Positions 9,101 to 18,138 are shown, counted from the stretch's first letter. The stretch: DNA of 36,714 nt from Fischerella thermalis PCC 7521 (GCF_000317225.1 NZ_AJLL01000072.1:1-36714); one strand, 5' to 3'. The notes: generated by a model from the letters alone, not told the origin. Numbers and translations: made by a program.

Positions 9101-9241
9101 ATCAAAATAATGCTTCGTTGTTAGGCGTTGGGCTTTTTTTGCCAGGAGATGAAGATACTTCAGGTCCTGGTGTAGATGTTTGGTTGGTATTGGCAGCAGG
9201 AGTATTATTAATTTGGCCGGAAGCGATCACACTACTAGTTT

Positions 9242-9376
9242 TTCGGACAAACCAGATATAGTTTACCAATTGGAATGCAAATTGTCGGTAAACGCTGGCG
9301 AGAAATGGAATTACTAGCGATCGCCCAGGAGATTAACCAAGTGGTTGGTGATTTCCGCCGTCCGGCTGGTTATTGA
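9242..9376 (+). pseudogene. Remnant of an amidase (GatA/AmiE-signature family) C terminus
   Basis: After an in-frame TAG (9236-9238), the plus strand encodes QTRYSLPIGMQIVGKRW, then EMELLAIAQEI and VGDFRRPAGY before TGA at 9374. This matches the usual end of amidase-signature enzymes (SGLPIGMQIVG..., ending in a short Pro-Gly tail). The other 400 or so residues are absent; the bases before it encode an unrelated hydrophobic peptide in another frame. The stop overlaps the end of the convergent CBS gene by a few bases. It is best read as a gene relic left by a deletion. Confidence 0.55.
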
Positions 9377-10320
9377 ACAGTATCTTTCAACTTCTCAACC
9401 GTTCTTTGTAATGTCTCAACAATTCCATGCATTTGGATCGGATCGAGCATTCGCAGCAGGTTACTTTGTGTGATTAATCCTAATCCTCTGCCACCATCCC
9501 AAGATACAACTAATCTTCGTACCCGTCGCCTCTGCATTTCTAGATGAGCAGTCCATAAAGAATCTTCTGGATTGAGTAAAAATAGCGGTGTACTCATCAC
9601 AGTCTCCGCCCGCACTTGTGCTAAGTTGAGTTGCATTGCCTGAAATTGGATAATATCTCGCTCTGTGACAATTCCTATGGGTTTATGAATAAAGCATCCT
9701 AAATCTAATTGCAGTTCTTCCTCACTAATTACTACACAACTAACTCGATACTCTGCCATCACTTGAGCTAAACTTAACACCGAAGCTGTCTTGGGAGTAC
9801 GGATAACTTGAGTGTTCATCACATCTGCCACACGTATAACTTTGAGCAGATGAGCTGGCGTTAAGATGCTACGAATACTCTCAGGTGAGACTACGCCAAT
9901 GATTTCTCCATTAGCACCTAAAATTGGCAAGTGACGAATTCGATATCGCCGAAACAGAAATAGCGCTCCAAAAATATCAGAAAACTCAGCCTGTGATAGA
10001 GTAATCACTGGCTTTGTCATAACTTCAGCAATTGTTACCTCTTGAAAGTTAACACAACTAGCTGTTAACCGAACAATGTCCCTTTCAGTCAATATTCCTA
10101 CTAATTCTTTTGCCTGCACCACTAAAACACAGCTGGAGTGTCTTTGATTTTTGCTGAAGTAGACTGATGATGAGTCTACAGAAGATTGACTGTGAGATGT
10201 CGATTGGTTCATTAAAGCAATGACATCTACCAGTAAAGTTTCAGGTGCGACAATCAGTGGGTTTTGGTCAATTGCCGCCTCAGTTGATGGTTCACTAAGC
10301 AGGAGGTCATTAAATTGCAT
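9370..10320 (-). CDS. CBS-domain protein with four CBS motifs
   Basis: 316 residues made of two tandem CBS pairs (Bateman modules). Repeats of the pattern V-(G)I(L/V)TERDI(V/I) are seen at about residues 73-85 and 212-222, with GVVSPESIRSI at about 143 and GLITQSNLLRML at about 281; each follows a 'V..M.T/P' strand such as IAEVMTKPVITL, VADVMNTQVIRT and AETVMSTPLFLL. No fused catalytic domain is present. Such proteins sense adenine nucleotides or modulate partners. It is divergently placed from pyrB with a roughly 200-base shared upstream region. The partner is unknown. Confidence 0.85.
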   Translation of the reverse strand: MQFNDLLLSEPSTEAAIDQNPLIVAPETLLVDVIALMNQSTSHSQSSVDSSSVYFSKNQRHSSCVLVVQAKELVGILTERDIVRLTASCVNFQEVTIAEVMTKPVITLSQAEFSDIFGALFLFRRYRIRHLPILGANGEIIGVVSPESIRSILTPAHLLKVIRVADVMNTQVIRTPKTASVLSLAQVMAEYRVSCVVISEEELQLDLGCFIHKPIGIVTERDIIQFQAMQLNLAQVRAETVMSTPLFLLNPEDSLWTAHLEMQRRRVRRLVVSWDGGRGLGLITQSNLLRMLDPIQMHGIVETLQRTVEKLKDTVQ

Positions 10321-10449
10321 GTTTATTCAAGCTAGGGAACACTATCTCAAAGTTACTAAAATATTTGAGGAAGCCCTTTAATGTTTTACATGGTGTTTTG
10401 TATCAAGTATGTTACATTTTGTTTCAGTGAATAGGGATCGGGCATGAAT

Positions 10450-10500
10450 CAGTTAACAGTGAACAGTGACCAGTTTAATTTGATAACTGATAATTGATTA
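10450..10500. repeat. CAGTTAACAGT/ACTGATAACTGAT palindromic repeat
   Basis: The left arm (CAGTTAACAGTGAACAGTGA) and right arm (GATAACTGATAATTGATT) form an imperfect inverted repeat of short units. The half-unit AACTGATAACTG recurs at 14743-14758 and 31999-32010, each time just upstream of a plus-strand gene. Confidence 0.5.
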
Positions 10501-10517
10501 TTTGTCTCCCTTGTCTT

Positions 10518-11507
10518 ATGCCTACAACTGATTGGACTCGTCATCATGTTCTCTCTTTAGCTGATTTCACCTCAGCTGAATACGACACTGTACTGCAAAC
10601 CGCCGCCAGTTTTCGGGAGGTACTATCAAGGCGAACCAAGAAAGTGCCTACTTTGCAGGGACAGGTGGTGGCAAATTTATTTTTTGAACCTTCGACGCGT
10701 ACTCGTAGCAGTTTTGAACTTGCTGCAAAACGTCTTTCGGCAGATACGCTTAACTTTGCCTCAGCCTCTTCTTCGATGACAAAAGGAGAGACTATCCTAG
10801 ATACGGCCAAGACTTATTTGGCGATGGGAACTGATATTATGGTGATTCGCCATAAGGAAGCAGGAGTACCCAATGCGATCGCCCAAGAAATGGATCGTCT
10901 AGGTGTACGAGTTAGCGTCCTCAACGCTGGTGATGGTCAACATGAACATCCTTCTCAAGGTCTGTTAGATTTATTTACAATCTGTACTCTGCTTGATCCA
11001 GATTACCCTCGTCTCGAACTTCTCAAGGATAAAAAGATTGCTATTGTTGGGGATATTCTTCATTCCCGTGTAGCGCGATCAAATATTTGGAGTATCAGCG
11101 CTAGTGGTGCAGAGTTGCATTTGGCAGCACCACCGACTTTATTACCAAAATTATTTGCAGATTTCGGCAAAGACAGACCAGGTAAGCTTTTTGTCCACTG
11201 GCAATTAGAACCAGCTCTCAAAGATGCTGATTTTGTGATGACGCTGCGGTTGCAAAAGGAACGCATGACTGCACATTTGTTGCCTTCTTTGCGGGAATAT
11301 CATCAAATGTTTGGGATCACACGCTCAAAACTACAGTTGTGCAAACCTAATGTCAAAGTTTTGCACCCAGGGCCAGTAAACCGTGGCGTTGAAATTAGCT
11401 CCGACTTAATGGATGATCAGGAATTTAGTTTGATTCAGACTCAAGTTACAAGTGGTGTTGCTGTACGTATGGCTTTGCTGTATTTAATTGGGACTAGTAG
11501 GGCTTAA
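10518..11507 (+). CDS. pyrB: Aspartate carbamoyltransferase catalytic subunit
   Basis: 329 residues. Condenses carbamoyl phosphate and aspartate in the second step of de novo pyrimidine synthesis. The carbamoyl-phosphate site [15 protein letters not shown] is at about residues 55-69, [10 protein letters not shown] at about 137, [12 protein letters not shown] at about 178, and [10 protein letters not shown] near the C terminus. The ATG at 10518 is preferred over the TTG at 10494 because [17 protein letters not shown] is the usual start of cyanobacterial PyrB and the upstream codons fall in a repeat. No regulatory PyrI chain is adjacent. Confidence 0.96.
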   Translation: MPTTDWTRHHVLSLADFTSAEYDTVLQTAASFREVLSRRTKKVPTLQGQVVANLFFEPSTRTRSSFELAAKRLSADTLNFASASSSMTKGETILDTAKTYLAMGTDIMVIRHKEAGVPNAIAQEMDRLGVRVSVLNAGDGQHEHPSQGLLDLFTICTLLDPDYPRLELLKDKKIAIVGDILHSRVARSNIWSISASGAELHLAAPPTLLPKLFADFGKDRPGKLFVHWQLEPALKDADFVMTLRLQKERMTAHLLPSLREYHQMFGITRSKLQLCKPNVKVLHPGPVNRGVEISSDLMDDQEFSLIQTQVTSGVAVRMALLYLIGTSRA

Positions 11508-11515
11508 CCAAGCAT

Positions 11516-12682
11516 TCAGATGACGGGGGATTTACGCTTTACGACTCCTAAAGTTGTACCCACAACACCTACTGTCAGTAAACCTAGTATTGGAGTGGCT
11601 TCGGGAATACAGGTTGGAGGCTCAGACTCCGGATCGGCACGGAAAATGCCACCAGTGCCATCAGCAAGTATTGCATAGAATACTATTTGATTGTTGTTAT
11701 TTAATCCCTTATTGGAAAAATAAATATTTGTTACTGTCAAGCCCAACAAAGTATCACCTGTGGCAATCACCTTATCAGCTACTGGATCTGGCCCAGTATA
11801 AATACCCAAGCCACCGTCTTTAAGTACACCTTTGAATGCTACCGTTCCTACATCATTGATGGCAGGATTCTCGAAAAAGCTAAAAGTATTACTGTTGTCG
11901 GCGATAGTTGTTATTGTTCCATTATTAACTGTAAATATGCCTTCTGTGCCTTCCTTAAGAATTCCCTTAAATGCCACGGTTCCTGGATTGTTGATAGCAG
12001 GAGGAAAAACAAAACTAAATTTACTAGTTGTGTCGGCAATAGGGAAGGTTACTCCATCTGAAGTAATTGTGAAAATACCACGTTCTCCTGTATCTAACCT
12101 AGCTGAAAAGGCAATGGTATTTGCGTCATTAATCGCATACCCATCAAAGTCACTGAAAGAATCATTGGTATCAACAATAGAAGTTGTTGAGCCATCAATA
12201 CTGAGGAAGATGGCAGAACCATTCTCTACCTGAGACAAATATGCAACAGCAGATTTGTTATTGATTACAGGAAGACCAAACGCACCTCTAGGCTGATTGC
12301 TCTCAGCTATGGTGGTTGTTACTCCGTTGCTAACAGTAAAAATACCACTACCTACAGTATCAAGATTGGCAAAAAAAGCTACAGTGCCTAGATCGTTAAT
12401 TACAGGTCTCTCCCCAAACAAGCTAAACGACCCATTAGTGTCAGTGATGGTGGAGGTTGTCTCACCATTACTAGTGAAGATGCCGCTGCCCACCGCATCT
12501 GAGTTTGCGGAGAAAACCACAGTGCCATCATTATTGATCGTAGGGTTGAATCCAAATGTAGTAAATGCATCATTGGTGTCAGCAATTTTAGTGAAAGTGA
12601 AAGCCGTAGCTTCACCCATGGCCAGTAAGCTCGTAGAAATACTAATTGCCGTTGCCGCTAAAAATTGTTTGATTGCAGCCAT
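11516..12682 (-). CDS. Secreted repeat protein with PEP-CTERM-like sorting tail
   Basis: 388 residues. A signal peptide (FLAATAISISTSLLAMGEATAF, cleavage after ATA) is followed by six to seven repeats of about 45-50 residues built on 'tTI.DtN..F..F..PaINd.GTVAF.A.LD....GIFT', probably a beta-propeller or beta-solenoid-like array. The C terminus reads CIPEATPILGLLTVGVVGTTL and then VKRK: the motif-helix-basic layout of PEP-CTERM exosortase substrates, with PEA in place of PEP. It is thus likely exported and processed at the outer envelope. It lies 8 bases from the convergent pyrB stop. The function is unknown. Confidence 0.75.
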   Translation of the reverse strand: MAAIKQFLAATAISISTSLLAMGEATAFTFTKIADTNDAFTTFGFNPTINNDGTVVFSANSDAVGSGIFTSNGETTSTITDTNGSFSLFGERPVINDLGTVAFFANLDTVGSGIFTVSNGVTTTIAESNQPRGAFGLPVINNKSAVAYLSQVENGSAIFLSIDGSTTSIVDTNDSFSDFDGYAINDANTIAFSARLDTGERGIFTITSDGVTFPIADTTSKFSFVFPPAINNPGTVAFKGILKEGTEGIFTVNNGTITTIADNSNTFSFFENPAINDVGTVAFKGVLKDGGLGIYTGPDPVADKVIATGDTLLGLTVTNIYFSNKGLNNNNQIVFYAILADGTGGIFRADPESEPPTCIPEATPILGLLTVGVVGTTLGVVKRKSPVI

Positions 12683-12895
12683 AATTTATGTTGTTTTCAA
12701 TATACTGAGTAAAATTATTGCCAGCTTCCATATTAATAATACTGGTATAAAATAGGAGAAAATTACAAATTAATTAATAATCCAACTGCTTTCTTGCGTG
12801 TTATTACTTGCCAAACAAGGTAACAGCCAAAACTGCTTCACCAATGCTATTAGGTGATAAAAGATGGATTGTTCTCAGGTTCGCTACCTATGAAG

Positions 12896-12938
12896 ATAGG
12901 TAATCAGTAATGGGAAAAACCAATTACCAATTACCTAT
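12896..12938. repeat. ATAGGTAAT...ATTACCTAT hairpin repeat
   Basis: ATAGGTAATCAGTAATGG, a short A-rich loop, then CCAATTACCAATTACCTAT: an imperfect 18-bp stem just downstream of the minD-like stop codon. It may double as a terminator for that gene. A related copy lies at 21995-22062. Confidence 0.6.
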
Positions 12939-12974
12939 GACCAGCCTCAGCGACAATATAAGTATTCCAGCGAT

Positions 12975-13805
12975 TTAAAAATAGGGATATAAACTTATAA
13001 AGTCAGTAGTTGGATCGATTGTAGAACCTCTATCTAAGATTCTGTCATTAGATAAGTCAACATCAAGAGATTTGTTGACCTTTTCGCCTCCTAAACTATG
13101 AGCAATTTGATTAAAAGCAACTACAGCAGGTGATTTGTTTTTTCCTAATACTAAAGGATCACCATGATTGGTAGAAACGATAACACGTTCATCTTCACAA
13201 ATCGACCCGATGAGGGGAATTGCTAGAAGTTCTTGGACATCTTCTGGTGACATCATATTCAAATCACGTACCATCCTGGGTCTCACACGGTTAATAATTA
13301 ACTGAATAGGCTTAATCTTTTCTGCTTCTAGTAAGGAAATTACACGGTTAGCATCACGTACTGAGGAAATTTCTGGTGTAGTCACAACTAACGCTTCAGT
13401 CGCAGCTGCGATCGCATTTTGAAACCCTGTATCAATACCTGCTGGACTATCTATAAGTACATATTGATACTTCTGTGCCAAGTCGTTCAATAATGATTTG
13501 ATCTGTTCTGGAGTGACTGATTCTTTGTTACGTTTTTTGCCTGCTGGTAAAAGTACTAAACCTGGCTGACGTTTATCTTTGATCAAAGCTTGTTCTAAGC
13601 GGCATTCCCGGGCTAGAACATCAAATAATGAGTAGATTACTCGTTTTTCTAATCCCAGCAGCAAATCTAAATTTCTCAATTCAAAATCAGCATCAACTAA
13701 TGCTACCTGATAACCCATCTTGGCTAAAGCTATGCCCAAGTTGGCTGTGATGGTGGTTTTACCCACACCGCCCTTGCCGGAAGTAATGACAATAATCCGA
13801 GTCAT
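12975..13805 (-). CDS. minD: MinD-like ATPase, stand-alone
   Basis: 276 residues of the ParA/MinD deviant-Walker family. The N terminus MTRIIVITSGKGGVGKTTITANLG has the deviant Walker A with signature Lys 11, then DADFELRNLDLLLGLE (switch I, LRNLDLLLG being MinD-specific) and VLIDSPAGIDTGFQNA (Walker B, residues about 117-132). These point to the septum-site protein MinD, which with ATP binds membrane and recruits MinC. However, minC and minE are not adjacent, and the last 30 residues (DRILDRGSTIDPTTDFISLYPYF region) lack the basic amphipathic helix that anchors MinD. It is probably a paralog; the symbol is by family resemblance. Confidence 0.75.
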   Translation of the reverse strand: MTRIIVITSGKGGVGKTTITANLGIALAKMGYQVALVDADFELRNLDLLLGLEKRVIYSLFDVLARECRLEQALIKDKRQPGLVLLPAGKKRNKESVTPEQIKSLLNDLAQKYQYVLIDSPAGIDTGFQNAIAAATEALVVTTPEISSVRDANRVISLLEAEKIKPIQLIINRVRPRMVRDLNMMSPEDVQELLAIPLIGSICEDERVIVSTNHGDPLVLGKNKSPAVVAFNQIAHSLGGEKVNKSLDVDLSNDRILDRGSTIDPTTDFISLYPYF

Positions 13806-14763
13806 GATAGAAAAGTTCTATTTAGGACATAGGGCTAGCACCCCGTTAATCATCTCTACCAAAAACTTAAACATTAACCGGAGCAAAATTATCACTTGTA
13901 AAAGTTTGTAAGGAAGAATTACTGATGTGTAATTACTTATAAGATTGTGCTAAATAAATAAAAATTCCGTATTTAATCTATCTTTCTGTAATTTTGACGA
14001 CATTTGAACTTTATCAATGGTTAAAAGCTAGATTTAGTACCAAGGGTATCTTACACACCTACTTGCTAGATGCGATCGCATACCTCCGAGTCTCTTGCTT
14101 GTAATATTAAATGCCATCCTCAGAGAAAGCTGCGATTTTGGGCATTAATACAGTCTGCTCAGGAACGCGATTAAATAAAATACATAACCTCACTTCTTTC
14201 TCCAAACTCGCGGAGAGGGAGTGAGGTTAATAAATAAATTGCACCTTACTTAATCCACAATCCTCAATTTCTATCAGAAATTTAAATTTAGTAAGCTGAC
14301 ACAGTTATCAACCGTGTATTATAATTTATTACATTATGATTACTGCAGATGTGGCTATTATGAATAGCAGCCTCTATCATAGTTACCGTTGGTAAAACTT
14401 ATCTCGGATGATTAACAAGCGAAATTATTTTTACTAATTTAAAAAATTTATCTCAAATTCAGCGCTTGCGTGTCCCAACAGTTCAGAGCTTACATACATA
14501 GTACAAGAGGAAATGTACCGTCACTCAAAAGCGGCGGCTGCGTAGACGCACGGAAATTACTGAGAATCTGGGAGGTTAGCTTAAAAGTAGCTATCCTTAA
14601 AAGAGTGTGTCATAACTCACCAGTGGAGTTTTTTCCATGCGATAGACGCTTTGCTCTGACGACTTACACGCGAGTGTTTATTTTACTTAAAAAGTAAATT
14701 TATATGTTTACATCTTTAAGGATCACTCCATTAAATTAGTGAATAACTGATAACTGATAAAAT
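13806..14763. other. Long intergenic region with one hairpin, no supported gene
   Basis: About 960 bases. A hairpin with arms 14186-14203 (AACCTCACTTCTTTCTCC) and 14212-14228 (GGAGAGGGAGTGAGGTT) is the only strong structure. A 75-codon ORF at 14470-14697 was considered and rejected: its composition is not that of the neighbours and it spans a GCGTAGACGC repeat-like motif. The AT-rich sequence near 14400-14460 and the AACTGATAACTGAT unit just before the AAA gene may hold its promoter. Confidence 0.5.
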
Positions 14764-15966
14764 ATGGAATTTGATTATTTCGGACAGCATGAAGGTTCTC
14801 CTGTTAATAACAACCGTCAAAGTTTATTGGCTAGTGGTTGGCGACCTTTTCATCGGGAATTTGACTGGAAATTTTTAGGTCAACTGATGTTGCATGATAC
14901 ACAGGAGTTAACTCAAAAAAGTCTGAATTTAGCAAGTAGCATTGCGGAAACTTTAGGACGCAATAACTATGCTTGGTGGGCAAATTTATTAAATATTGTT
15001 TCAGAAAATACGCGCTACGAAGTTGAGAAATTCTGGAACTATATCACACCAGATCCACTGACACCTGATTATCGTTATAAGGATGTTTTAAATACAGATA
15101 CACCCATTACGCAATTTGTTAGTCGCAACAGTATTCCCATCGATTATGTCCTGAATAGGCTACAAGAAATTACCGTGATGCGGGTTTTAAAACTATTAGG
15201 ACGTCCTGATGTAATCACTCAATATTATTTAGAAAGGAGTTTTTATTTTCCCGTTGAGAAATTTGTAAATTGGGAACGGATCGATGTGATCAATACTGTT
15301 TATGCATATTGGTCAAAAGATGATGTATGGTTACAAATTGATCCCTATGATCGGGGACGGCGGCATTATAGTTTAATGGCAAAAAACTTATCTCCATTAA
15401 TTAACAAAGCAACTTATGATTTAGCAATCATGTTGAGTGGATATCAAAGTCGTGTAGGTAAAGTGCAGAGTCAATTTATGATTCGCAGTTTTCCAGAAGA
15501 TATTCAACACTTTACCGATATAGTTCAACAGGCGGTTCTAAACCAAAACCAATTAGCAGTTTTAGTACATGGTAAACCAGGAACAGGTAAAACTGCGTGG
15601 ACACAAGCAGTAGCAAAAGAAATTTTGGTATCACTTGGGTTTGTGATTTTTATTTTGGATCATGATGCGATCGCTAACTTTGTACCACCTACTTATTTAG
15701 AGCGAATTTGTATTATTATTAATGAGGCAGACAATTTAGCTCAAGACCGAGCTAGCGAAGTCGCACAGCATAGCAATAAGACTGAACATATTTTAAGCTT
15801 GCTAGATGGCACTTTGTATCAAAGTGTTGTTGAGGATTCTGGTATGCAAATGCAACAAAGGTTGGTAGTACTGATGACTTGCAACACCACAGAAAGACTA
15901 GATCCCGCTATGCTGCGTAAAGGTAGGGTAGATTTGATGTATGAATTTACTCATTTATTTATTTAA
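14764..15966 (+). CDS. AAA ATPase with unknown N-terminal domain and no lid
   Basis: 400 residues. Residues 1 to about 235 are an uncharacterised alpha-rich, aromatic-rich domain. The AAA core follows: Walker A HGKPGTGKTAW (about 269-279), Walker B-like ICIIINEADNL (about 313-323) with Asn where the Asp of D-E is normal, sensor-1 LMTCNTTERLDPAML (about 370) and an arginine-finger-like RKGRVDLMYEF (about 387). The protein stops about 11 residues later, so the C-terminal helical lid typical of AAA proteins is absent. Eight bases separate it from the Nudix gene, so the two are likely co-transcribed. The function is unknown. The Glu is kept, so hydrolysis may persist. Confidence 0.75.
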   Translation: MEFDYFGQHEGSPVNNNRQSLLASGWRPFHREFDWKFLGQLMLHDTQELTQKSLNLASSIAETLGRNNYAWWANLLNIVSENTRYEVEKFWNYITPDPLTPDYRYKDVLNTDTPITQFVSRNSIPIDYVLNRLQEITVMRVLKLLGRPDVITQYYLERSFYFPVEKFVNWERIDVINTVYAYWSKDDVWLQIDPYDRGRRHYSLMAKNLSPLINKATYDLAIMLSGYQSRVGKVQSQFMIRSFPEDIQHFTDIVQQAVLNQNQLAVLVHGKPGTGKTAWTQAVAKEILVSLGFVIFILDHDAIANFVPPTYLERICIIINEADNLAQDRASEVAQHSNKTEHILSLLDGTLYQSVVEDSGMQMQQRLVVLMTCNTTERLDPAMLRKGRVDLMYEFTHLFI

Positions 15967-15974
15967 ATTGGAGA

Positions 15975-16397
15975 ATGCGTAAAATCAAATCTTGTGGTGT
16001 GCTTGTAATGCGATCGCAACCACAAATGAGTTTTTTACTCCTGTTAAAATCCAACCGTTATGATCTACCAAAAGGTCATATAGAAACAGGTGAAGATGAA
16101 ATCAGTTGTGCTTTACGCGAATTATTTGAAGAAACTGGAATTGGAATTAATGATATTGAACTAGATCATAAATTCCAGTTTCATGTCACTTATCTAGTTA
16201 AATCTAAGCGGACTCAAAACAAAAAAGCAGAGAAAAAAGTTGTCATATTTTTAGCATGGTTAAAGAACGAAGTTCTGATTAAAACCAGTGAACATAGTGG
16301 CTATGTGTGGGTAGAATGGAAACCGCCACATACAATTCAGCCAAAAACTATTGATCCTTTGTTGCAGGAGTTGGAAAAATATCTGTTGAAGCTGTAA
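15975..16397 (+). CDS. Nudix hydrolase
   Basis: 140 residues. Nudix enzymes hydrolyse nucleoside diphosphates linked to another moiety. The full box GX5EX7REUXEEXGU is present: GHIETGE, seven residues, then RELFEETGI (about 34-56), with all metal-binding Glu residues. The N-terminal SCGVLVMRSQPQMSFLLLLKS and the preceding YDLPKGH resemble the diadenosine tetraphosphatase (Ap4A)/MutT-like subgroup. It follows the AAA gene by 8 bases in the same direction, suggesting a functional pair. The substrate cannot be read from sequence. Confidence 0.85.
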   Translation: MRKIKSCGVLVMRSQPQMSFLLLLKSNRYDLPKGHIETGEDEISCALRELFEETGIGINDIELDHKFQFHVTYLVKSKRTQNKKAEKKVVIFLAWLKNEVLIKTSEHSGYVWVEWKPPHTIQPKTIDPLLQELEKYLLKL

Positions 16398-16472
16398 AAA
16401 TCTCGAAAATTTAATCTTAAAACTCAGCATAGCTGCCTTGTTTATTAACAGTTTAAAGGAATCAAAATCAGA

Positions 16473-16592
16473 GTGAAAATACAACAACTAATTTCAGAAG
16501 CACTGAGACTGCCTAATAACGCGATCGCTTATCATGTCAGTCAGGAATTAGCTGCACTATATCTCAGCAAAGCAATGCTAGAAGAAGACTAG
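16473..16592 (+). CDS. Possible 39-residue small protein
   Basis: A GTG-started frame encoding MKIQQLISEALRLPNNAIAY, then HVSQELAALYLSKAM and LEED. It looks like a compact alpha-helical peptide with normal cyanobacterial codon use and a HIP1 octamer in frame. Its stop codon coincides with the first base of the tandem palindromic repeat at 16590, so it may be the head of a gene cut by that repeat. The ribosome-binding site (AAGGA) is about 14 bases upstream, rather far. Low confidence. Confidence 0.35.
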   Translation: MKIQQLISEALRLPNNAIAYHVSQELAALYLSKAMLEED

Positions 16593-16864
16593 TGTTGAGT
16601 GAATTATTTGAAAAAACGAACACAGATGTACACAGATGTACACAGATAAATCATCGGTGTTTATCGGTGTGTATCGGTGGTCGATTTTCAAATCCTAATT
16701 TTGCCACGGCTTGGTTTATAACATTGAGGCTAGTGTTGAGTGAATTATTTGAAAAAACGAACACAGATGTACACAGATGTACACAGATAAATCATCGGTG
16801 TTTATCGGTGTGTATCGGTGGTCGATTTTCAAATCCTAATTTTGCCACGGCTTGGTTTATAACA
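16590..16864. repeat. Two tandem 134-bp identical copies (141-bp period) of a palindromic repeat
   Basis: 16590-16723 and 16731-16864 are identical base for base, separated by TTGAGGC. Inside each copy, ACACAGATGT units are followed by inverted TATCGGTGT units, giving a long imperfect hairpin of CACAGATG / CATCGGTG type. Related material occurs at 35957-35979 and 36441-36511. The open frame across the array is a by-product. Perfect identity implies a recent duplication. Confidence 0.9.
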
Positions 16865-16884
16865 GGTCTACTCATACAGGTATT

Positions 16885-17856
16885 ATGTTAAAGTTTCATT
16901 CTGTTACGTTTGTCGATATCGAAATGGCTGCGAAGCATCTTGACCATATTGCTCACCGTACGCCAATAATGACTTCAACAACTGTCAATCAACGCACAAA
17001 TAGTCAAGTTTTTTTCAAATGCGAAAACTTTCAGCGCACAGGTTCTTTTAAATTTCGCGGTGCGTACAATGCACTTTTGCAGTTATCAGCAGATCAAAAA
17101 CAAAAAGGTGTGATCACATTTTCATCTGGGAATCACGCTCAAGCGATCGCCTTAGCTGGAAGTTTGCTCAATATCCCCACAACTATAGTCATGCCAGACG
17201 ATGCCCCCACTGTCAAACAATCAGCAACTCGTGGTTATGGTGCAGAGGTAATTTTATATGACCGTAGCGAAACACATAGGGAAGAATTGACCCAAACTTT
17301 AGCACTAGATAGGGGTCTAACAATTATCCCTCCCTACGACCATCCCCACATAGTCGCGGGACAGGGAACAGCAGCGAAAGAACTCATAGAGGAAGTTAGT
17401 GGATTAGATTTACTGTTAGTGTGTTGTGGTGGTGGCGGCTTACTTTCTGGAAGTGCGATCGCAGCTAAAGCACTTGCACCCAATTGTAAAGTCATCGGTG
17501 TAGAACCAGAACGCGCTGACGATGCTACCCGTTCTTTTCACACTAAAACCCTCCACACTATCAATAATCCTGATACTATCGCTGACGGTGCGCGGACTCC
17601 TAGTTTAGGTAAAATTACGTTTCCTCTCGTATTAAATTACGTCGATGACATGGTGACAGTTTCTGAGGAAGCAATTGTTAGCACCATGTTCTTTTTATGG
17701 GAACGCTTAAAAATAGTTGTAGAACCCACTGGAGTATTAGCTGCTGCTGCTTTATTAGAAGGTGTAATTAACGAACATGATGCGAAGATTGGTGTAATTA
17801 TTAGCGGTGGGAATGTAGATTTTTCACAAGTAGTTCAATTGTTTTCTTCATCCTAA
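16885..17856 (+). CDS. Threonine/serine dehydratase-like PLP enzyme
   Basis: 323 residues, fold-type II PLP family (threonine dehydratase, serine racemase). The ATG at 16885 is used because the ORF upstream of it runs into the repeat. The Schiff-base Lys is in RTGSFKFRGA (Lys 56), SSGNHAQAIALA is the substrate loop, and CCGGGGLLSG (about 180) binds the PLP phosphate. The length and the lack of a C-terminal ACT domain match the short catabolic TdcB/serine-racemase type, not biosynthetic IlvA. It would deaminate L-Thr or L-Ser to 2-oxoacids or racemise serine. Monocistronic as far as can be seen. Confidence 0.9.
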   Translation: MLKFHSVTFVDIEMAAKHLDHIAHRTPIMTSTTVNQRTNSQVFFKCENFQRTGSFKFRGAYNALLQLSADQKQKGVITFSSGNHAQAIALAGSLLNIPTTIVMPDDAPTVKQSATRGYGAEVILYDRSETHREELTQTLALDRGLTIIPPYDHPHIVAGQGTAAKELIEEVSGLDLLLVCCGGGGLLSGSAIAAKALAPNCKVIGVEPERADDATRSFHTKTLHTINNPDTIADGARTPSLGKITFPLVLNYVDDMVTVSEEAIVSTMFFLWERLKIVVEPTGVLAAAALLEGVINEHDAKIGVIISGGNVDFSQVVQLFSSS

Positions 17857-17939
17857 AATATTAATATTTTACGTATTCAGTTATTATTATGACTAGCTTA
17901 GTAATAGAGAATTCCTAGATAACTTATGAAATTTCCTCT

Positions 17940-17976
17940 TTCTTTTCTTGGCGTCCTTGGCGTCCTTGGCGGTTCA
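17940..17976. repeat. TTGGCGTCCTTGGCG tandem repeat
   Basis: CTTGGCGTCCTTGGCGTCC followed by TTGGCGGTTCAT: three units of a roughly 10-bp repeat ending in GCGGTT. A second copy is at 29568-29602. This is one of the common intergenic repeats of Nostoc-like genomes. Confidence 0.6.
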
Positions 17977-18138
17977 TTAAAGAGGTTATTTTTTCACATA
18001 AAATGATATTGCTATAGCTAGATTTTTATTGTCGGTCAGAGTATTTACAGAAAAAAGAATAAACATAAGTAGCCCCTATAAACTGCGTACACTAATAATC
18101 TTTCCTTCTGCCTCCTGCCTTTTTACTACAAACAAAAT

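Noticed and set aside
14470-14697. 75-codon ORF before the AAA gene
   Set aside because: No homology I recognise, poor start context, and it crosses a GCGTAGACGC repeat-like motif; treated as non-coding.
16592-16891. 99-codon ORF across the tandem repeat
   Set aside because: It is only the translation of the two identical repeat copies; the peptide repeats exactly with the DNA.
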